A DNA stretch of 64,000 nt from Arcicella gelida (GCF_034931025.1 NZ_JAYGIL010000014.1:1-64000); one strand, 5' to 3'. Positions 8,186 through 17,791 are shown, counted from the stretch's first letter. The notes: a model not told the origin generated them from the sequence alone. A program made the numbers and translations.

Positions 8186-9160
8186 ATGAGAAAAGCTATT
8201 CAAATTTTAAGCATCATTTTTATCTTTACTAATACTTTAATTGCTCAAAAATCAGAACCAAGATTTCTGTTTAGGTTATATGAAGACAACGACTTTTTTA
8301 ATATTCGTGGAATCGGAACAGACGAAGCCTACAGCAATGGAACAAGGTTCGATTTATTCTATACTAAAAAACATGAGTCAAAGTTTTTCATAGATAAACT
8401 ACTACCCAAAGCAGGAGACAGTACCATAAATGTTTTTGGTTGGGGCTTAACTCAACTAATGGTAACACCGAGAGATATTACAAAAACAGAATTTCAACCA
8501 GATGATTATCCTTTTGCAGGTTCGTTATTTGTTTCCCATACTTTGTATTCTTATAACCCTGAAAAGAAGTATGATTTTCAGACAGAAGTAATTGCGGGAG
8601 TAAGAGGACCAGCAGCGTTGGCAAAACGAACTCAAACATTTGTTCACAAACTCATTAATGACAGAACTCCAAGAGGTTGGGATAATCAGTTAGCTAATGT
8701 AGTACTATTTAATGTGAATTTCACTGCTGAAAAAGAGCTATTTCATTATCATAAATTCTTAGAAGTAATAATAGGAGGGAAGGCTACGGTTGGCAATATG
8801 CTAAATTCTCTAACGGTCTATCCAATGCTTAGAATTGGGAAATTCAGTCCTTACTTTCAAGGATTTTTGAATCAATATGGAAGTAAATCAAAACGATTTA
8901 AGAAATTTCAAGCCTATTTTATTGTCAGACCCGAAGGTTCATTTATCGTAACAAATAGATTAATGAATGGAGAATTAAAAAATTCACAAACACTTGAATT
9001 TGAGAATGATATAAGAAATTGGTTTGCTGAAGTATCGTATGGAGCTGTAATTACAAAAGGAAATTTCGGAGTTTCATATACACAAAAAAGTGCTAGTGCC
9101 TATAAAAAAGGACTTTATCGGCATAGTGTCGGAAATCTTTCATTGTATTACAATTGGTAA
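8186..9160 (+). CDS. LpxR-family lipid A 3'-O-deacylase (outer membrane)
   Basis: The 324-aa protein has a signal peptide (MRKAIQILSIIFIFTNTLIA) and alternating amphipathic beta strands ending in a C-terminal aromatic (YYNW), as expected of a small outer-membrane barrel. YEDNDFF and TDEAYSNGTRF match the LpxR active-site and Ca-binding region (Asn/Asp in NDF, then TDxxYSNG), and SHTLYSY fits the region holding the catalytic His. LpxR removes the 3'-acyloxyacyl chain of lipid A on the outer leaflet. The gene stands alone between divergent eboA and the downstream glycerate genes. Confidence 0.75.
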   Translation: MRKAIQILSIIFIFTNTLIAQKSEPRFLFRLYEDNDFFNIRGIGTDEAYSNGTRFDLFYTKKHESKFFIDKLLPKAGDSTINVFGWGLTQLMVTPRDITKTEFQPDDYPFAGSLFVSHTLYSYNPEKKYDFQTEVIAGVRGPAALAKRTQTFVHKLINDRTPRGWDNQLANVVLFNVNFTAEKELFHYHKFLEVIIGGKATVGNMLNSLTVYPMLRIGKFSPYFQGFLNQYGSKSKRFKKFQAYFIVRPEGSFIVTNRLMNGELKNSQTLEFENDIRNWFAEVSYGAVITKGNFGVSYTQKSASAYKKGLYRHSVGNLSLYYNW

Positions 9161-9174
9161 ATTAATTAGCTTTG
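9143..9174 (+). promoter_or_regulatory. Candidate promoter of the glycerate operon
   Basis: TTG at 9143-9145 and TAGCTTTG at 9167-9174, separated by 21 bp, match the Bacteroidota TTTG-N19-21-TAnnTTTG pattern. The -7 element is exact. It overlaps the end of the LpxR-like gene and lies 29 bp before the ATG at 9204. Confidence 0.5.
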
Positions 9175-9203
9175 TGATAATTATGAATTATTAATAAATC
9201 AAG

Positions 9204-10163
9204 ATGAAAATAGTCGTTTTAGATGGATTTACTTTGAACCCAGGAGATTTAACTTGGGATGGTTTGGAAGCTTTGGGAGCATTAACAATTTATGAGAGAA
9301 CTTCTCCCGAAGAAATTTTGGAGCGTTCAGAAGGAGCAGAGATAATACTCACTAACAAAACACCAATTAATGCTACCGTTATTTCGGCTTTAAAATCTTT
9401 AAAATACATAGGAGTACTGGCTACAGGATATAATGTAGTTGATATTGAAGCAGCCAAAAATCAGGGAATTATCGTTACTAACGTGCCAGCATATAGTACA
9501 GATTCTGTTGTTCAATTAACTTTTGCACTGATATTAGAACTTACTTTACACGCTCAAAAACACAGTGATGCAGTTCGTGAGGGAAAATGGGCAAATTCAA
9601 AAGATTTTTGTTTTTGGGATTTCCCACTGATGGAATTAGCAGGAAAAACCATCGGTATCATCGGTTTTGGAAGTATTGGACAAAAAGTTGCAGATGTGGC
9701 TACAGCATTTGGAATGAAAGTAATAGGTCATAGTCGCCGACAAACAGACCAATCTCATCGTAATAATTTTAAGTGGGAGAGTATAAGTACTTTGTTGGCA
9801 GAATCAGATTTTATAAGTATTCATTGTCCACTTACTGCTGAAACACAAGGGTTGATTAATCGGGATAATTTACAAAAAATGAAAAGGTCAGCCTTTTTAA
9901 TTAATACTTCTCGTGGTCCAATTGTTGTTGAGGAAGATTTGGCAGAAGCCCTTAATAACAATATTATAGCAGGTGCTGGGATTGATGTACTTTCTGTGGA
10001 ACCCCCACAAAAAAATAACCCATTATTTACTGCACAAAATTGTATTATTACTCCTCATATTGCTTGGGCTACCAAAGAAGCAAGAACGAGATTAATGGGA
10101 ATTGCCACGGAAAATATCTTGGCATATCAATCAGGAAATCCTAAAAATATTGTCAATCCATGA
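9204..10163 (+). CDS. D-2-hydroxyacid dehydrogenase (glycerate dehydrogenase/hydroxypyruvate reductase)
   Basis: The 319-aa NAD-dependent enzyme of the D-isomer 2-hydroxyacid dehydrogenase family shows the Rossmann motif GIIGFGSIGQKVA, substrate-binding LATGYNVVD, the catalytic Arg in INTSRGPIV, Glu in DVLSVEPP and His in TPHIAWA. It most likely interconverts hydroxypyruvate and D-glycerate. It overlaps the following glycerate kinase by the 4-bp ATGA, a strong sign of translational coupling and of a shared glycerate pathway. Confidence 0.85.
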   Translation: MKIVVLDGFTLNPGDLTWDGLEALGALTIYERTSPEEILERSEGAEIILTNKTPINATVISALKSLKYIGVLATGYNVVDIEAAKNQGIIVTNVPAYSTDSVVQLTFALILELTLHAQKHSDAVREGKWANSKDFCFWDFPLMELAGKTIGIIGFGSIGQKVADVATAFGMKVIGHSRRQTDQSHRNNFKWESISTLLAESDFISIHCPLTAETQGLINRDNLQKMKRSAFLINTSRGPIVVEEDLAEALNNNIIAGAGIDVLSVEPPQKNNPLFTAQNCIITPHIAWATKEARTRLMGIATENILAYQSGNPKNIVNP

Positions 10164-11299
10164 GAATATTGATTGCTACCAATGCCTTTAAGCACAGTTT
10201 AAATGCCAATGATGTTTCAAAAGCGATTAAAAATGGTTTTGAAAGAAGTCAATTGAATTGTATTTGCGAGAGTTTCCCAATTGGCGATGGCGGTGATGGA
10301 ACGGGAGAATTAATCATAAAACATTGTGGTGGAATTGAAGTTTCCGGAGAAGTAGTTGACCCACTTATGCGAAAAATTCAAGCAAACTATGGTTTGATTG
10401 ATAATAGAAAAACAGCAGTCATTGAAATGGCAAGTGCTTCGGGCATTCGTTTGTTAAAGAAGGAGGAATTAAATCCTTTAGAAGCATCAACTTTTGGTAC
10501 AGGATTGTTGATTAAATCAGCTTTAAATCAAGGAGTTAATAAGATAATATTAGCAGTCGGTGGTTCTGCTACTGTTGATGGAGGATGCGGGATTTTAGCG
10601 GCTTTAGGAGTAACGTTTTTGAATGAAAAAGGTGATAAAATTGGTTTTTTACCTAAAGATTTAATTAATCTAGTTAACATTGATATTACTAATCTTGATG
10701 CAAGAATATTTGATTGTGAAATCGTCATTCTTTCAGATGTAAAAAATCCATTATTGGGGGAAAATAGTTCAGCTAAAGTTTTTGGTCCACAAAAAGGAGC
10801 GACAGTTGAAGATGTGGAATTTCTAGAAAAAGTACTTGTTAATTTTGCAGAAGTGATTCATCGACAATTTGGAAAAAGTACTGGTAATTTAGAATATGGT
10901 GGAGCTGCGGGTGGCGTGTCTGCTGGTTTAGCAAGTTTATTGAATGCTAAATTAGTGAATGGAATTGACGCTTTTTTATCATTAACTGGATTTGACGAAG
11001 CTTTAAAAAGAAATGATATTGTTATTACAGGAGAAGGAAGTCTTGATAGCCAAACAATGCAAGGGAAAGGTCCTTTTGGTATTGCTGAAAGAGCGAAAGC
11101 TTTGAATATTCCAGTAATTGGTTTGGCAGGAAGAGTGCCTTTAGAAGATGCAGAGGCTTTAAAATCACATTTTGAAGTCGTTTTTGTAATAGGAAATGAA
11201 CCGACCGAATTAAAAAATGCCATCGAAAATACTGCTGAAAACCTTACTAGAACGGCAGAACAAATTGCTAATTTATTGGCGATTAGTTATAAAAGATGA
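10160..11299 (+). CDS. Glycerate kinase (GarK/GlxK type)
   Basis: The 379-aa protein is of usual length for the glycerate kinase type 1 family. It has MRILIATNAFKHSLNANDVS, the FPIGDGGDGTGE motif, LAVGGSATVDGGCGILAALG, EYGGAAGGVSAGLASLL, ITGEGSLDSQTMQGKGP and PVIGLAGRV. It phosphorylates D-glycerate, feeding the product of the upstream reductase into glycolysis. The start ATG overlaps the stop of the upstream gene. A structured repeat begins at its stop codon. Confidence 0.9.
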   Translation: MRILIATNAFKHSLNANDVSKAIKNGFERSQLNCICESFPIGDGGDGTGELIIKHCGGIEVSGEVVDPLMRKIQANYGLIDNRKTAVIEMASASGIRLLKKEELNPLEASTFGTGLLIKSALNQGVNKIILAVGGSATVDGGCGILAALGVTFLNEKGDKIGFLPKDLINLVNIDITNLDARIFDCEIVILSDVKNPLLGENSSAKVFGPQKGATVEDVEFLEKVLVNFAEVIHRQFGKSTGNLEYGGAAGGVSAGLASLLNAKLVNGIDAFLSLTGFDEALKRNDIVITGEGSLDSQTMQGKGPFGIAERAKALNIPVIGLAGRVPLEDAEALKSHFEVVFVIGNEPTELKNAIENTAENLTRTAEQIANLLAISYKR

Positions 11300-11540
11300 G
11301 ACTTCTAATTTTTTTTATATAATAGTGTGTTTGAGGAATGGTTTGAGAGGTTTTCTTACTTATTATTATCCAGTCCTTACTTTTCTTTCCTTGATGAAAG
11401 AAAAGTAACAAAAGAAAATCAAGAATTCCTAAACTCGCTCCGCTCAAACAGTAGGAATTCGTTGTCCATCAATCACAAAAAAGCAATCAAAAACTAATTC
11501 TGATTGCTTTTTTGTGATTTTAAAATTTGGGGAAACTCAT
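11296..11540. repeat. Structured intergenic element, copy 1 (MITE-like)
   Basis: Divergent copy of a ~240-bp element also found at 20690 and 28163. It holds three hairpins in the same order: TTACTTTTCTTTC/GAAAGAAAAGTAA, GAATTCCTA/TAGGAATTC, and a terminator-like AAAAAAGCAATCA/TGATTGCTTTTTT. The arms of hairpins 1 and 3 differ from the other copies by compensatory changes. The ends (ATGAGACTTC and GGGGAAACTCAT) are degenerate terminal inverted repeats. It lies between the convergent glycerate kinase and YceI genes and can end transcription on both strands. Confidence 0.75.
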
Positions 11541-11547
11541 ACTTATA

Positions 11548-12078
11548 TTAAGCTTGTTTCACTAACTGAATATTGGCGATTAATTTTACTTCTTCGCTTA
11601 CTAATACACCACCTGCTTCTGTTGGTGCATTCCAAGTTAAACCAAAATCTTTACGGTTAATTTTTGCTGTTAATTCAAAGCCAGCTTTTACATTTCCCCA
11701 AGGGTCAGTTGCTGTTCCGCCGTATTCTACTGACAATTTTACAGATTTTGTAACGTCTTTAATCGTTAAATCTCCCACTAATTCAAATTCTTCATCGTCA
11801 GTTTTGACAAATTTGGTAGAAGTAAATGAAAGCGTAGGATATGTTTCTGCTTCAAAAAAGTCAGCACTCTTCAAGTGTCCGTCACGTTGTTCACTGTTAG
11901 TATTGATAGAATCTACTTTCGCTTCAAATGAAATTTTAGCATCTTCAAAATCATCTCCAGCTTCAACAGTTCCGCTGAATTCTTTGAAATTTCCTGTTAC
12001 AGTTGTGATGACTAAATGTTTTACTTTAAACTGTACTTCTGAATGTGAAGGGTCGATTGCCCAGATGGTAGTTGACAT
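11548..12078 (-). CDS. YceI family protein (polyisoprenoid-binding lipocalin-like)
   Basis: The 176-aa protein has the YceI pattern: WAIDPSHSEVQFKVKHLVI at the N-terminus, GTVEAGDDFEDAKISFEAKV, SADFFEAETYPTLSFTSTKF, DLTIKDVTKSVKLSVEY and an INRKDFGLTWN strand near the end. The family forms an extended lipocalin-like barrel binding isoprenoid chains. No signal peptide is visible, so it is probably cytoplasmic. It follows the hydrolase gene by about 33 bp on the same strand. Confidence 0.9.
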   Translation of the reverse strand: MSTTIWAIDPSHSEVQFKVKHLVITTVTGNFKEFSGTVEAGDDFEDAKISFEAKVDSINTNSEQRDGHLKSADFFEAETYPTLSFTSTKFVKTDDEEFELVGDLTIKDVTKSVKLSVEYGGTATDPWGNVKAGFELTAKINRKDFGLTWNAPTEAGGVLVSEEVKLIANIQLVKQA

Positions 12079-12111
12079 GATTGTTGTTGTTTAATATTGT
12101 GAATATGATAA

Positions 12112-12741
12112 TTAATTTTCTTTGAAAATATATTGATTTGCTAAATTGATTTCTTCAAAAGAAATAGAATGCTGTTTGCCATTAAATACTTCTGAATGAA
12201 CATTCGAGTTAAGGCTTTTTAAAATGCTAATGCTTTCTTGAACCCTTGTCAAAGGAACGTGTGGGTCAGGGTTTCCCGTTGAAATTAGCACTGGAGTTCC
12301 TTCAAAATCACCTTTATATCTTTCTGTAATCAAATTTTCTCCGATTAATCCGCCTGTAAAAGCGACTGCTCCACCATATTGTTGAGCATTTCTTACAAGG
12401 TATTCTAAGGTAAGACAAGCCCCTTGTGAAAAACCTAAGAAGTAGATTGAATCGGCGGGAATCCCCGCCTTTTCAATATCTTGTACCAAATCATTTATTA
12501 CACTCAAGGCAGAATCTAAAGCTGGCTGATTTTGCGATTCTGGCGACATAAAACTGTATGGATACCAACTTCTTTGTGAAGCTTGCGGAGCAAAAATCGC
12601 CATTTCTTTAAGATTCAAATGTTCTTTTAAAGAAACAATATCTTGAGCAGAACCACCACGACCATGAATCATCACGATTGCTTTTTTAGCTTTCTCTACG
12701 GAAATACCTGTGGTTAAAACTTGTTTGCTATGTAAATACAT
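12112..12741 (-). CDS. Alpha/beta hydrolase, phospholipase/carboxylesterase type (MhqD-like)
   Basis: The 209-aa protein has an oxyanion-region HGRGGSAQD, nucleophile elbow GFSQGACL, a late Asp in STGNPDPHVPL and catalytic His in GKQHSISFEE. It resembles the small carboxylesterases (MhqD/YpfH group). It follows the ring-cleaving dioxygenase gene by 16 bp. In Bacillus, mhqO and mhqD are co-expressed and protect against quinones and catechols; the same pairing here suggests a similar role (inference). Confidence 0.8.
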   Translation of the reverse strand: MYLHSKQVLTTGISVEKAKKAIVMIHGRGGSAQDIVSLKEHLNLKEMAIFAPQASQRSWYPYSFMSPESQNQPALDSALSVINDLVQDIEKAGIPADSIYFLGFSQGACLTLEYLVRNAQQYGGAVAFTGGLIGENLITERYKGDFEGTPVLISTGNPDPHVPLTRVQESISILKSLNSNVHSEVFNGKQHSISFEEINLANQYIFKEN

Positions 12742-12757
12742 AATTTTAAATGATTAC

Positions 12758-13696
12758 TTAATTCAATTTCGGAAGTACTTTTTCGATGTCAGCACGATAC
12801 TTTTCATACTGAGCTGGTAATTTTAAATTTAAGCCTAGTTCTTCCAAAGACTCATCTACGGTAAAACCAGGATTATCACTCGCAATTTCAAAAAGTACTC
12901 CACCTGGTTCACGGAAGTATAATGAGTAGAAATAATTTCTATCAATTTTTTCTGTGATTTGCAAACCAGCATTCATTACTTTTTTACGGAATTCCATCAA
13001 AATATTGTCGTCACTTACTCTGAAAGCTACGTGGTGAACAGAGCCTTTTGAAACATGTCCAACTTTTTCGCCAGGCACTTCAACTAAATCAACAATAGCT
13101 GCTTGTTCAACTGCATCAGTAACAAAACGATAACGATTTACATGTTGTTCAAGTAAGCGATAACCAAAAATATCTGTTAAAACTTTGGCTGTTGCTTCAA
13201 TATTATTACTTGTAATTGTTACACTATGAAAACCCAAAGTAGCATATTGTGCGGTTACTTCACTGGTTTCAAAAGGTGTGCGAGTATCTGCTTTTTTAGG
13301 AACAATCAACTCAAATTTTAAACCATCAGGGTCTAAGAAAGTAAGATATTGTTCTCCGAATTTTTCAGCTATTTTATTGTAAGTAACATTATTGTCTTCA
13401 AATCTTTTTTGCCAAAACTCAAGACTTCCTTCTGGTACAGCATAACCAATTTCTGTTGCTTGACGAGTACCACGACGACCTTGTGGAATTCCATCTCCCC
13501 AAGGAAAGAAAGTAAGTACTGTTCCCGGTTCGCCAGTTCCATTTCCATAATAAAAATGATATGTATTTGGGTCATCGAAATTGACAGTTTTTTTAATCAT
13601 TTTCAATCCCATTACTCTTGTATAAAAATCAAAATTTTTCTTTGCATCTCCTGCAATAGCAGTGATATGGTGCAATCCATTTATTCTATTTTCCAT
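12758..13696 (-). CDS. Ring-cleaving dioxygenase, glyoxalase superfamily (MhqO-like)
   Basis: The 312-aa protein has two vicinal-oxygen-chelate modules. INGLHHITAIAGDAKKN supplies the first His, LGFHSVTITSN and VHHVAFRVSDD further His ligands, and FEIASDNPGF the Glu. It likely opens hydroquinone or catechol rings using Fe or Mn. The frame extends further upstream, but the ATG at 13694-13696 gives the family N-terminus (MENRINGLHH) and sits 25 bp from a TAACTTTG promoter element. It forms an operon with the MhqD-like hydrolase. Confidence 0.85.
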   Translation of the reverse strand: MENRINGLHHITAIAGDAKKNFDFYTRVMGLKMIKKTVNFDDPNTYHFYYGNGTGEPGTVLTFFPWGDGIPQGRRGTRQATEIGYAVPEGSLEFWQKRFEDNNVTYNKIAEKFGEQYLTFLDPDGLKFELIVPKKADTRTPFETSEVTAQYATLGFHSVTITSNNIEATAKVLTDIFGYRLLEQHVNRYRFVTDAVEQAAIVDLVEVPGEKVGHVSKGSVHHVAFRVSDDNILMEFRKKVMNAGLQITEKIDRNYFYSLYFREPGGVLFEIASDNPGFTVDESLEELGLNLKLPAQYEKYRADIEKVLPKLN

Positions 13697-13720
13697 AATT
13701 GTTTTTCTTTTTTGTTGATA

Positions 13721-13728
13721 CAAAGTTA
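13721..13728 (-). promoter_or_regulatory. Candidate -7 element (TAACTTTG) of the mhqO-like gene
   Basis: Exact TAnnTTTG on the minus strand, 25 bp before the chosen start codon at 13696. It supports the internal start over the longer open frame. No clear -33 element. Confidence 0.4.
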
Positions 13729-13812
13729 TCAGCTCGAATATTGATTTCTCTTGAACTAGGACAAGAAAACACAAGAATGAAAGTATTTATGGAAAAGTGC
13801 TAAAAAGAAAAA

Positions 13813-13853
13813 TAGCTTATTATTCACATCTCTAATCTGTGAATAATAAGCTA
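13813..13853. terminator. Terminator hairpin after the GH127 gene
   Basis: Perfect 16-bp stem TAGCTTATTATTCACA (13813-13828) and its complement (13838-13853) with a 9-nt loop, A/T-flanked. It lies just past the GH127 stop on the minus strand and separates that operon from the mhqO promoter. Confidence 0.75.
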
Positions 13854-13880
13854 TGATTTTTGGATAGAAGATTAAATAAA

Positions 13881-16292
13881 TTACTTCACTTTCCACTCAT
13901 GAATTCCAGCGGCATTGTCTTTTGATAATTGTACTTCTAATTTCAATGCTTTTGTACTTACTGGTTCAAATTGAATTGTATTGAATTTATCTTTAGTGAT
14001 AGCGTCTTGAGAAATTACTTTTACTGGAATCCATTCACCATCTTTTTGATATAAAATTCTCCACGAAGTTGGTAAATAGCAACCTCCCCAAGGACTGTCG
14101 TCGAACCAATAAACATCAGAAGACGAAACGGTATAAGTTTGGTCGAAATCGTATTGAATGAATTCTGTAGAGTTTTTTTTGGGCCACCAATGGAAAAAAT
14201 TGCCACTTCTGTCGATTGAGTTTTCAGCGTCATATTGGTCGTTTAATGCTTTCAACATCATCGGACTTTTGATGGAAGCCGATACTTTACTTTTACTGGC
14301 AATGGTCGGTGCGGGCTTTGGTTTTGATGCTGAAGCTTCAAAAGGAATCCAAACTTCCATTTCGGATGAACCACGATTCGCCCAAGTAAAATATGGAATG
14401 GCTGTTACTTTTTGTTGTGTTTGAATCAACTCATTACTGTTGACTTGTCGTTTGGTAGAACTTCCTTCCATTTCTAAAGTCATGATTCCATTCAATAAAT
14501 TGGCTTGAAAGTTTGGAATTACTGTAGCATTTTTATCAACTACAAGATTTAAAACAGAAGAATCTGCATTGTCCATTCCTTCTAAACAATAAACAAGAGG
14601 ACCTCTTTGCAAAGCAAATCTTTTTAAATCGGCTTTTACGCTGTCTTTTGCTTCAATTTTTTTCACATCCATTGGCAAATCTAAACTCAGTTTATCCCCT
14701 TTTACCCAAGTACGATTTATCACGGCATAACCTTTTTCAATTGTATATTTTGCAGGTTTTCCGTTTAGCAAAAGAGTAAAATCACTCGCTTTACTTTTAT
14801 CTTGATACAAATCGCCTTTAATTGGTTGGTTGATTGCCCAACCCGGAATACGAATGTGAATGTTGAAATTAGCTTTTTTAGCAGGATTTATGGTAAACTC
14901 ATCTTTGCCAGACCAAGGATAATTTGTTTCTTGATGAATGGCTACTTTAGTATTGGTTAATTGAATATCGGCATCGCCTCCAACAAATAAATTGATATAC
15001 AAATCATTTTGATTTTGTGCATAAGCATACCCGGGAACTGAAGGTAAAAAACGAGTCATGTTAGAAATACAACAGGCACAGTCATACCAAGTTCTACGCT
15101 GATGTTGTCCCATTGAAGCCAACGGATTTGGATAAAAGAACTTGTCGCCCGTCAGAGAAATACCAGAAAGTAAACCATTATAAAGTGTTCGTTCTAAAAC
15201 GTCAATATATTTAGCATCTCCGTGCAGTAAAAACATTCTGTTGTTCCAATACACATTGGCAATGGCAGCACAGGTTTCTGCATAAGCACTCATATTCGGT
15301 AAATCATAATCTGCACCGAATGCTTCGCCATTTCCAGTTGCACCGATACCGCCTGTGATGTAAATTTTTTTGTCAACAACATCATTCCAAATATCATCTA
15401 TGGCACTCAAATATTGTTTATCGCCCGTCAAGGCTGCGACATCAGCCATGCTAGTGTACATATAAGTTGCACGAACCGCATGACCAACCGCCGTGTGTTG
15501 ATCAACCACTTTTTTGTGTGATTGACTGTACTCTTGGTTTAAATGTCCTTCTTTTCCTCTTAAATCCAGAAAGAATTTTGCGAGCATCAAGTACTCTTTT
15601 TTACCAGTTACTCTGTACAATCTTGTTAAACCCGTTTCTACAATTTGGTGACCCGGAAAACGTTCTTCTTTTCCCCAACCAAAAGTTTTTACTAATAAAT
15701 CAGCATTTTTAATGGCAATATTTAAAAGGTTCTTTTTCCCAGTGGCTTGAAAATGTGCTACGGCAGCTTCATATAAATGACCAGCATTGTATAATTCGTG
15801 GCTTAAATCTTCTTCTTTTTCCCAACGTTTTGAACCAACCCATTCATGCGGTTTCGCAATTTTCATGGTTCTGAAAGTATATAAATAACCGTCGGGTTCT
15901 TGAGCCGCTCCGATATTACTAATTAAAGTATCCAAATATTTTTCAAGCGAAGCGTCCTTTTTAGTTTGTAAACTATATGATGCACCTTCAATTACTTTGT
16001 ATAAATCGGTATCGTCAAAAGTATAAGTAGTACTTTTTTCGACAGGCATTTTACCAGCAGCTTTCGCAAAATTGTCGATTCTTCCCGTGATTTTACATTG
16101 ATTTAAAGTGTAAGGAATGGTTACTTCCGCATTGATTTTCATTTTTGGCAACCAAAAATTATCTTTAAAATGTACTTGCGTAAAAGTAACGGGCTGAATT
16201 GGGTAATCGTTTTTTTGTGCGTTTACACTATTTGCCCAACATAAGGAAATAGCGATTAATGCTATGTTTTTTGTGAAAGATAGTATCGACAT
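13881..16292 (-). CDS. GH127 beta-L-arabinofuranosidase with C-terminal discoidin-like domain
   Basis: A secreted protein of about 803 aa (signal MSILSFTKNIALIAISLCWA). The DUF1680/GH127 catalytic barrel includes YAETCAAIANVYWN (the Glu and Cys of the zinc site) and WYDCACCISNMTR (the CC pair holding the nucleophile Cys), matching HypBA1-type enzymes. The last ~120 residues, with YDFDQTYTVSSSDVYWFDD, look like an F5/8 type C carbohydrate-binding fold. The open frame extends to 16646, but that would overlap the permease gene; the ATG at 16290-16292 starts a clean signal peptide. It is last in an operon with hydroxyproline-catabolic genes, which fits release of arabinose from Hyp-linked arabinosides. 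Confidence 0.85.
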   Translation of the reverse strand: MSILSFTKNIALIAISLCWANSVNAQKNDYPIQPVTFTQVHFKDNFWLPKMKINAEVTIPYTLNQCKITGRIDNFAKAAGKMPVEKSTTYTFDDTDLYKVIEGASYSLQTKKDASLEKYLDTLISNIGAAQEPDGYLYTFRTMKIAKPHEWVGSKRWEKEEDLSHELYNAGHLYEAAVAHFQATGKKNLLNIAIKNADLLVKTFGWGKEERFPGHQIVETGLTRLYRVTGKKEYLMLAKFFLDLRGKEGHLNQEYSQSHKKVVDQHTAVGHAVRATYMYTSMADVAALTGDKQYLSAIDDIWNDVVDKKIYITGGIGATGNGEAFGADYDLPNMSAYAETCAAIANVYWNNRMFLLHGDAKYIDVLERTLYNGLLSGISLTGDKFFYPNPLASMGQHQRRTWYDCACCISNMTRFLPSVPGYAYAQNQNDLYINLFVGGDADIQLTNTKVAIHQETNYPWSGKDEFTINPAKKANFNIHIRIPGWAINQPIKGDLYQDKSKASDFTLLLNGKPAKYTIEKGYAVINRTWVKGDKLSLDLPMDVKKIEAKDSVKADLKRFALQRGPLVYCLEGMDNADSSVLNLVVDKNATVIPNFQANLLNGIMTLEMEGSSTKRQVNSNELIQTQQKVTAIPYFTWANRGSSEMEVWIPFEASASKPKPAPTIASKSKVSASIKSPMMLKALNDQYDAENSIDRSGNFFHWWPKKNSTEFIQYDFDQTYTVSSSDVYWFDDSPWGGCYLPTSWRILYQKDGEWIPVKVISQDAITKDKFNTIQFEPVSTKALKLEVQLSKDNAAGIHEWKVK

Positions 16293-16327
16293 ATTTTTGA
16301 GTGTTTTTATGGCAAAAAAGGAAAGTA

Positions 16328-17761
16328 TTACTTTTTCTTTCCGAGAAAAAGATAATAGGCAGGAATACCTAATAATACAATTATCAAGCCCGGTAAAGTA
16401 TAAGAAGGTTTGTAAATCAATAAAGAAATACAAATAATAGAGGCTGAAACGATGTAAATTAGTGGTAAAATAGGATAACCAAAAGCCTTGTATGGACGAG
16501 GTAAATCTGGACGAGTAATGCGAAGTTTGAAAATACCGATGATGGTTAGGATATAAAAAATAAGTACGGCAAAAATTACGTAGTCTAATAATTCGCCATA
16601 TCGCCCACTCAAACAAAGTATTGAAGCCCAAAAGCATTGAATCCAAAGTGCTTTTTCAGGTACGCCATTTTTATTGAGTTGTGCTACTTGTTTGAAAAAC
16701 AATCCATCTTTTGCCATGCTGTAATATACTCTTGCTCCTGATAAAATCAACCCATTGTCACAACCGAAAGTAGAAATCATCAGAAAAACAGCAATGACGA
16801 TTGTACCAACTTCTCCAAAAATATGTTGTGAAGCAACCATTCCAACACGGTCGTTTTCAGCAGTAGCGATTTCTTGTAAAGATAAAACACTTAAATACAT
16901 TACGTTACAAAGAAAGTATGTTGCCGTAACGATGAGTGTTCCTAGAAATAAACTTAAACCAATATTGCGTTCTGGTCTTTTGATTTCCCCAGCGATAAAA
17001 GTAACATTATTCCAAGAATCACTGCTGAATAAACTTCCAACCATACTGGCGGCAATCGCTCCCATAAATGCCATATTGGAGTATGGTAAAGAAGAAATAC
17101 CATCAAATTGAAAGAGTGAAAAACCTGTTTGCCAGTTTGCCTCCCAAATTTCTTTTTTGGCAGCTAATGTAAATCCAAAAATTATCAGTCCGAATAATGC
17201 TACAATTTTAATGAGTGTCAATACTGTTTGAATGGTTTTTCCTTCTTTCACTCCACGAGTATTGATATACGTCAGGAATGAAACCATTAAAATTGAAGTA
17301 AGCTGAGCGGCGGTAATTTTAATCAATCCCAAGTCTAGTAAAATATTTTTTTCACTCAGAAAAGGAAAAATATAGGCTGAAAATTTACTAAAAGCCACAC
17401 CAACGGCAGCAATCGAACCTGTTTGGATAACGGCAAAGAAGCTCCAACCATACAAAAAGCCTACAAGTGGATTGAAGGCTTCTTTTAAATAAATATATTG
17501 TCCGCCAGCTTTGGGAAACATGGCACTTAGTTCTCCATAACTTACAGCGGCAGTTAAGGTTAATAATCCTGTAATTAACCAAATAACGAGCAACCAACCC
17601 GCAGAACCGACATTACGAGTAATATCAGCACTTACAATAAAAATCCCTGAGCCAATCATCGAACCTGCAACAATCATGGTGGCATCTAATAAACCTAATG
17701 AACGTTTAAAAGTACTTGAATTTTGTTCAGAAGCCACTTCTATGGGATTTTCAGGATTCAT
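16328..17761 (-). CDS. APC-family amino acid permease
   Basis: The 477-aa protein has 12 predicted transmembrane segments and the APC signature GSMIGSGIFIVSADI in helix 1, SYGELSAMFPKAGGQYIYLKE in helices 2-3 and FGCDNGLILSGARVYYSMAKD. Related proteins move amino acids in exchange or with protons. Flanked by the hydroxyproline epimerase (30 bp) and GH127 (35 bp), it is probably the hydroxyproline importer of this operon. Substrate is inferred from context only. Confidence 0.82.
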   Translation of the reverse strand: MNPENPIEVASEQNSSTFKRSLGLLDATMIVAGSMIGSGIFIVSADITRNVGSAGWLLVIWLITGLLTLTAAVSYGELSAMFPKAGGQYIYLKEAFNPLVGFLYGWSFFAVIQTGSIAAVGVAFSKFSAYIFPFLSEKNILLDLGLIKITAAQLTSILMVSFLTYINTRGVKEGKTIQTVLTLIKIVALFGLIIFGFTLAAKKEIWEANWQTGFSLFQFDGISSLPYSNMAFMGAIAASMVGSLFSSDSWNNVTFIAGEIKRPERNIGLSLFLGTLIVTATYFLCNVMYLSVLSLQEIATAENDRVGMVASQHIFGEVGTIVIAVFLMISTFGCDNGLILSGARVYYSMAKDGLFFKQVAQLNKNGVPEKALWIQCFWASILCLSGRYGELLDYVIFAVLIFYILTIIGIFKLRITRPDLPRPYKAFGYPILPLIYIVSASIICISLLIYKPSYTLPGLIIVLLGIPAYYLFLGKKK

Positions 17762-17791
17762 ATTGTTCAGGTTTGTGGATGAATGGATTAT

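Noticed and set aside
11217..11408. 63-codon plus-strand frame over the end of glycerate kinase
   Set aside because: It overlaps the glycerate kinase end in another frame and runs into the structured repeat.
11573..12094. Plus-strand frame of 173 codons opposite the YceI gene
   Set aside because: It is the antisense shadow of the clearly recognised YceI coding sequence and has a Ser/Pro/Lys-rich composition.
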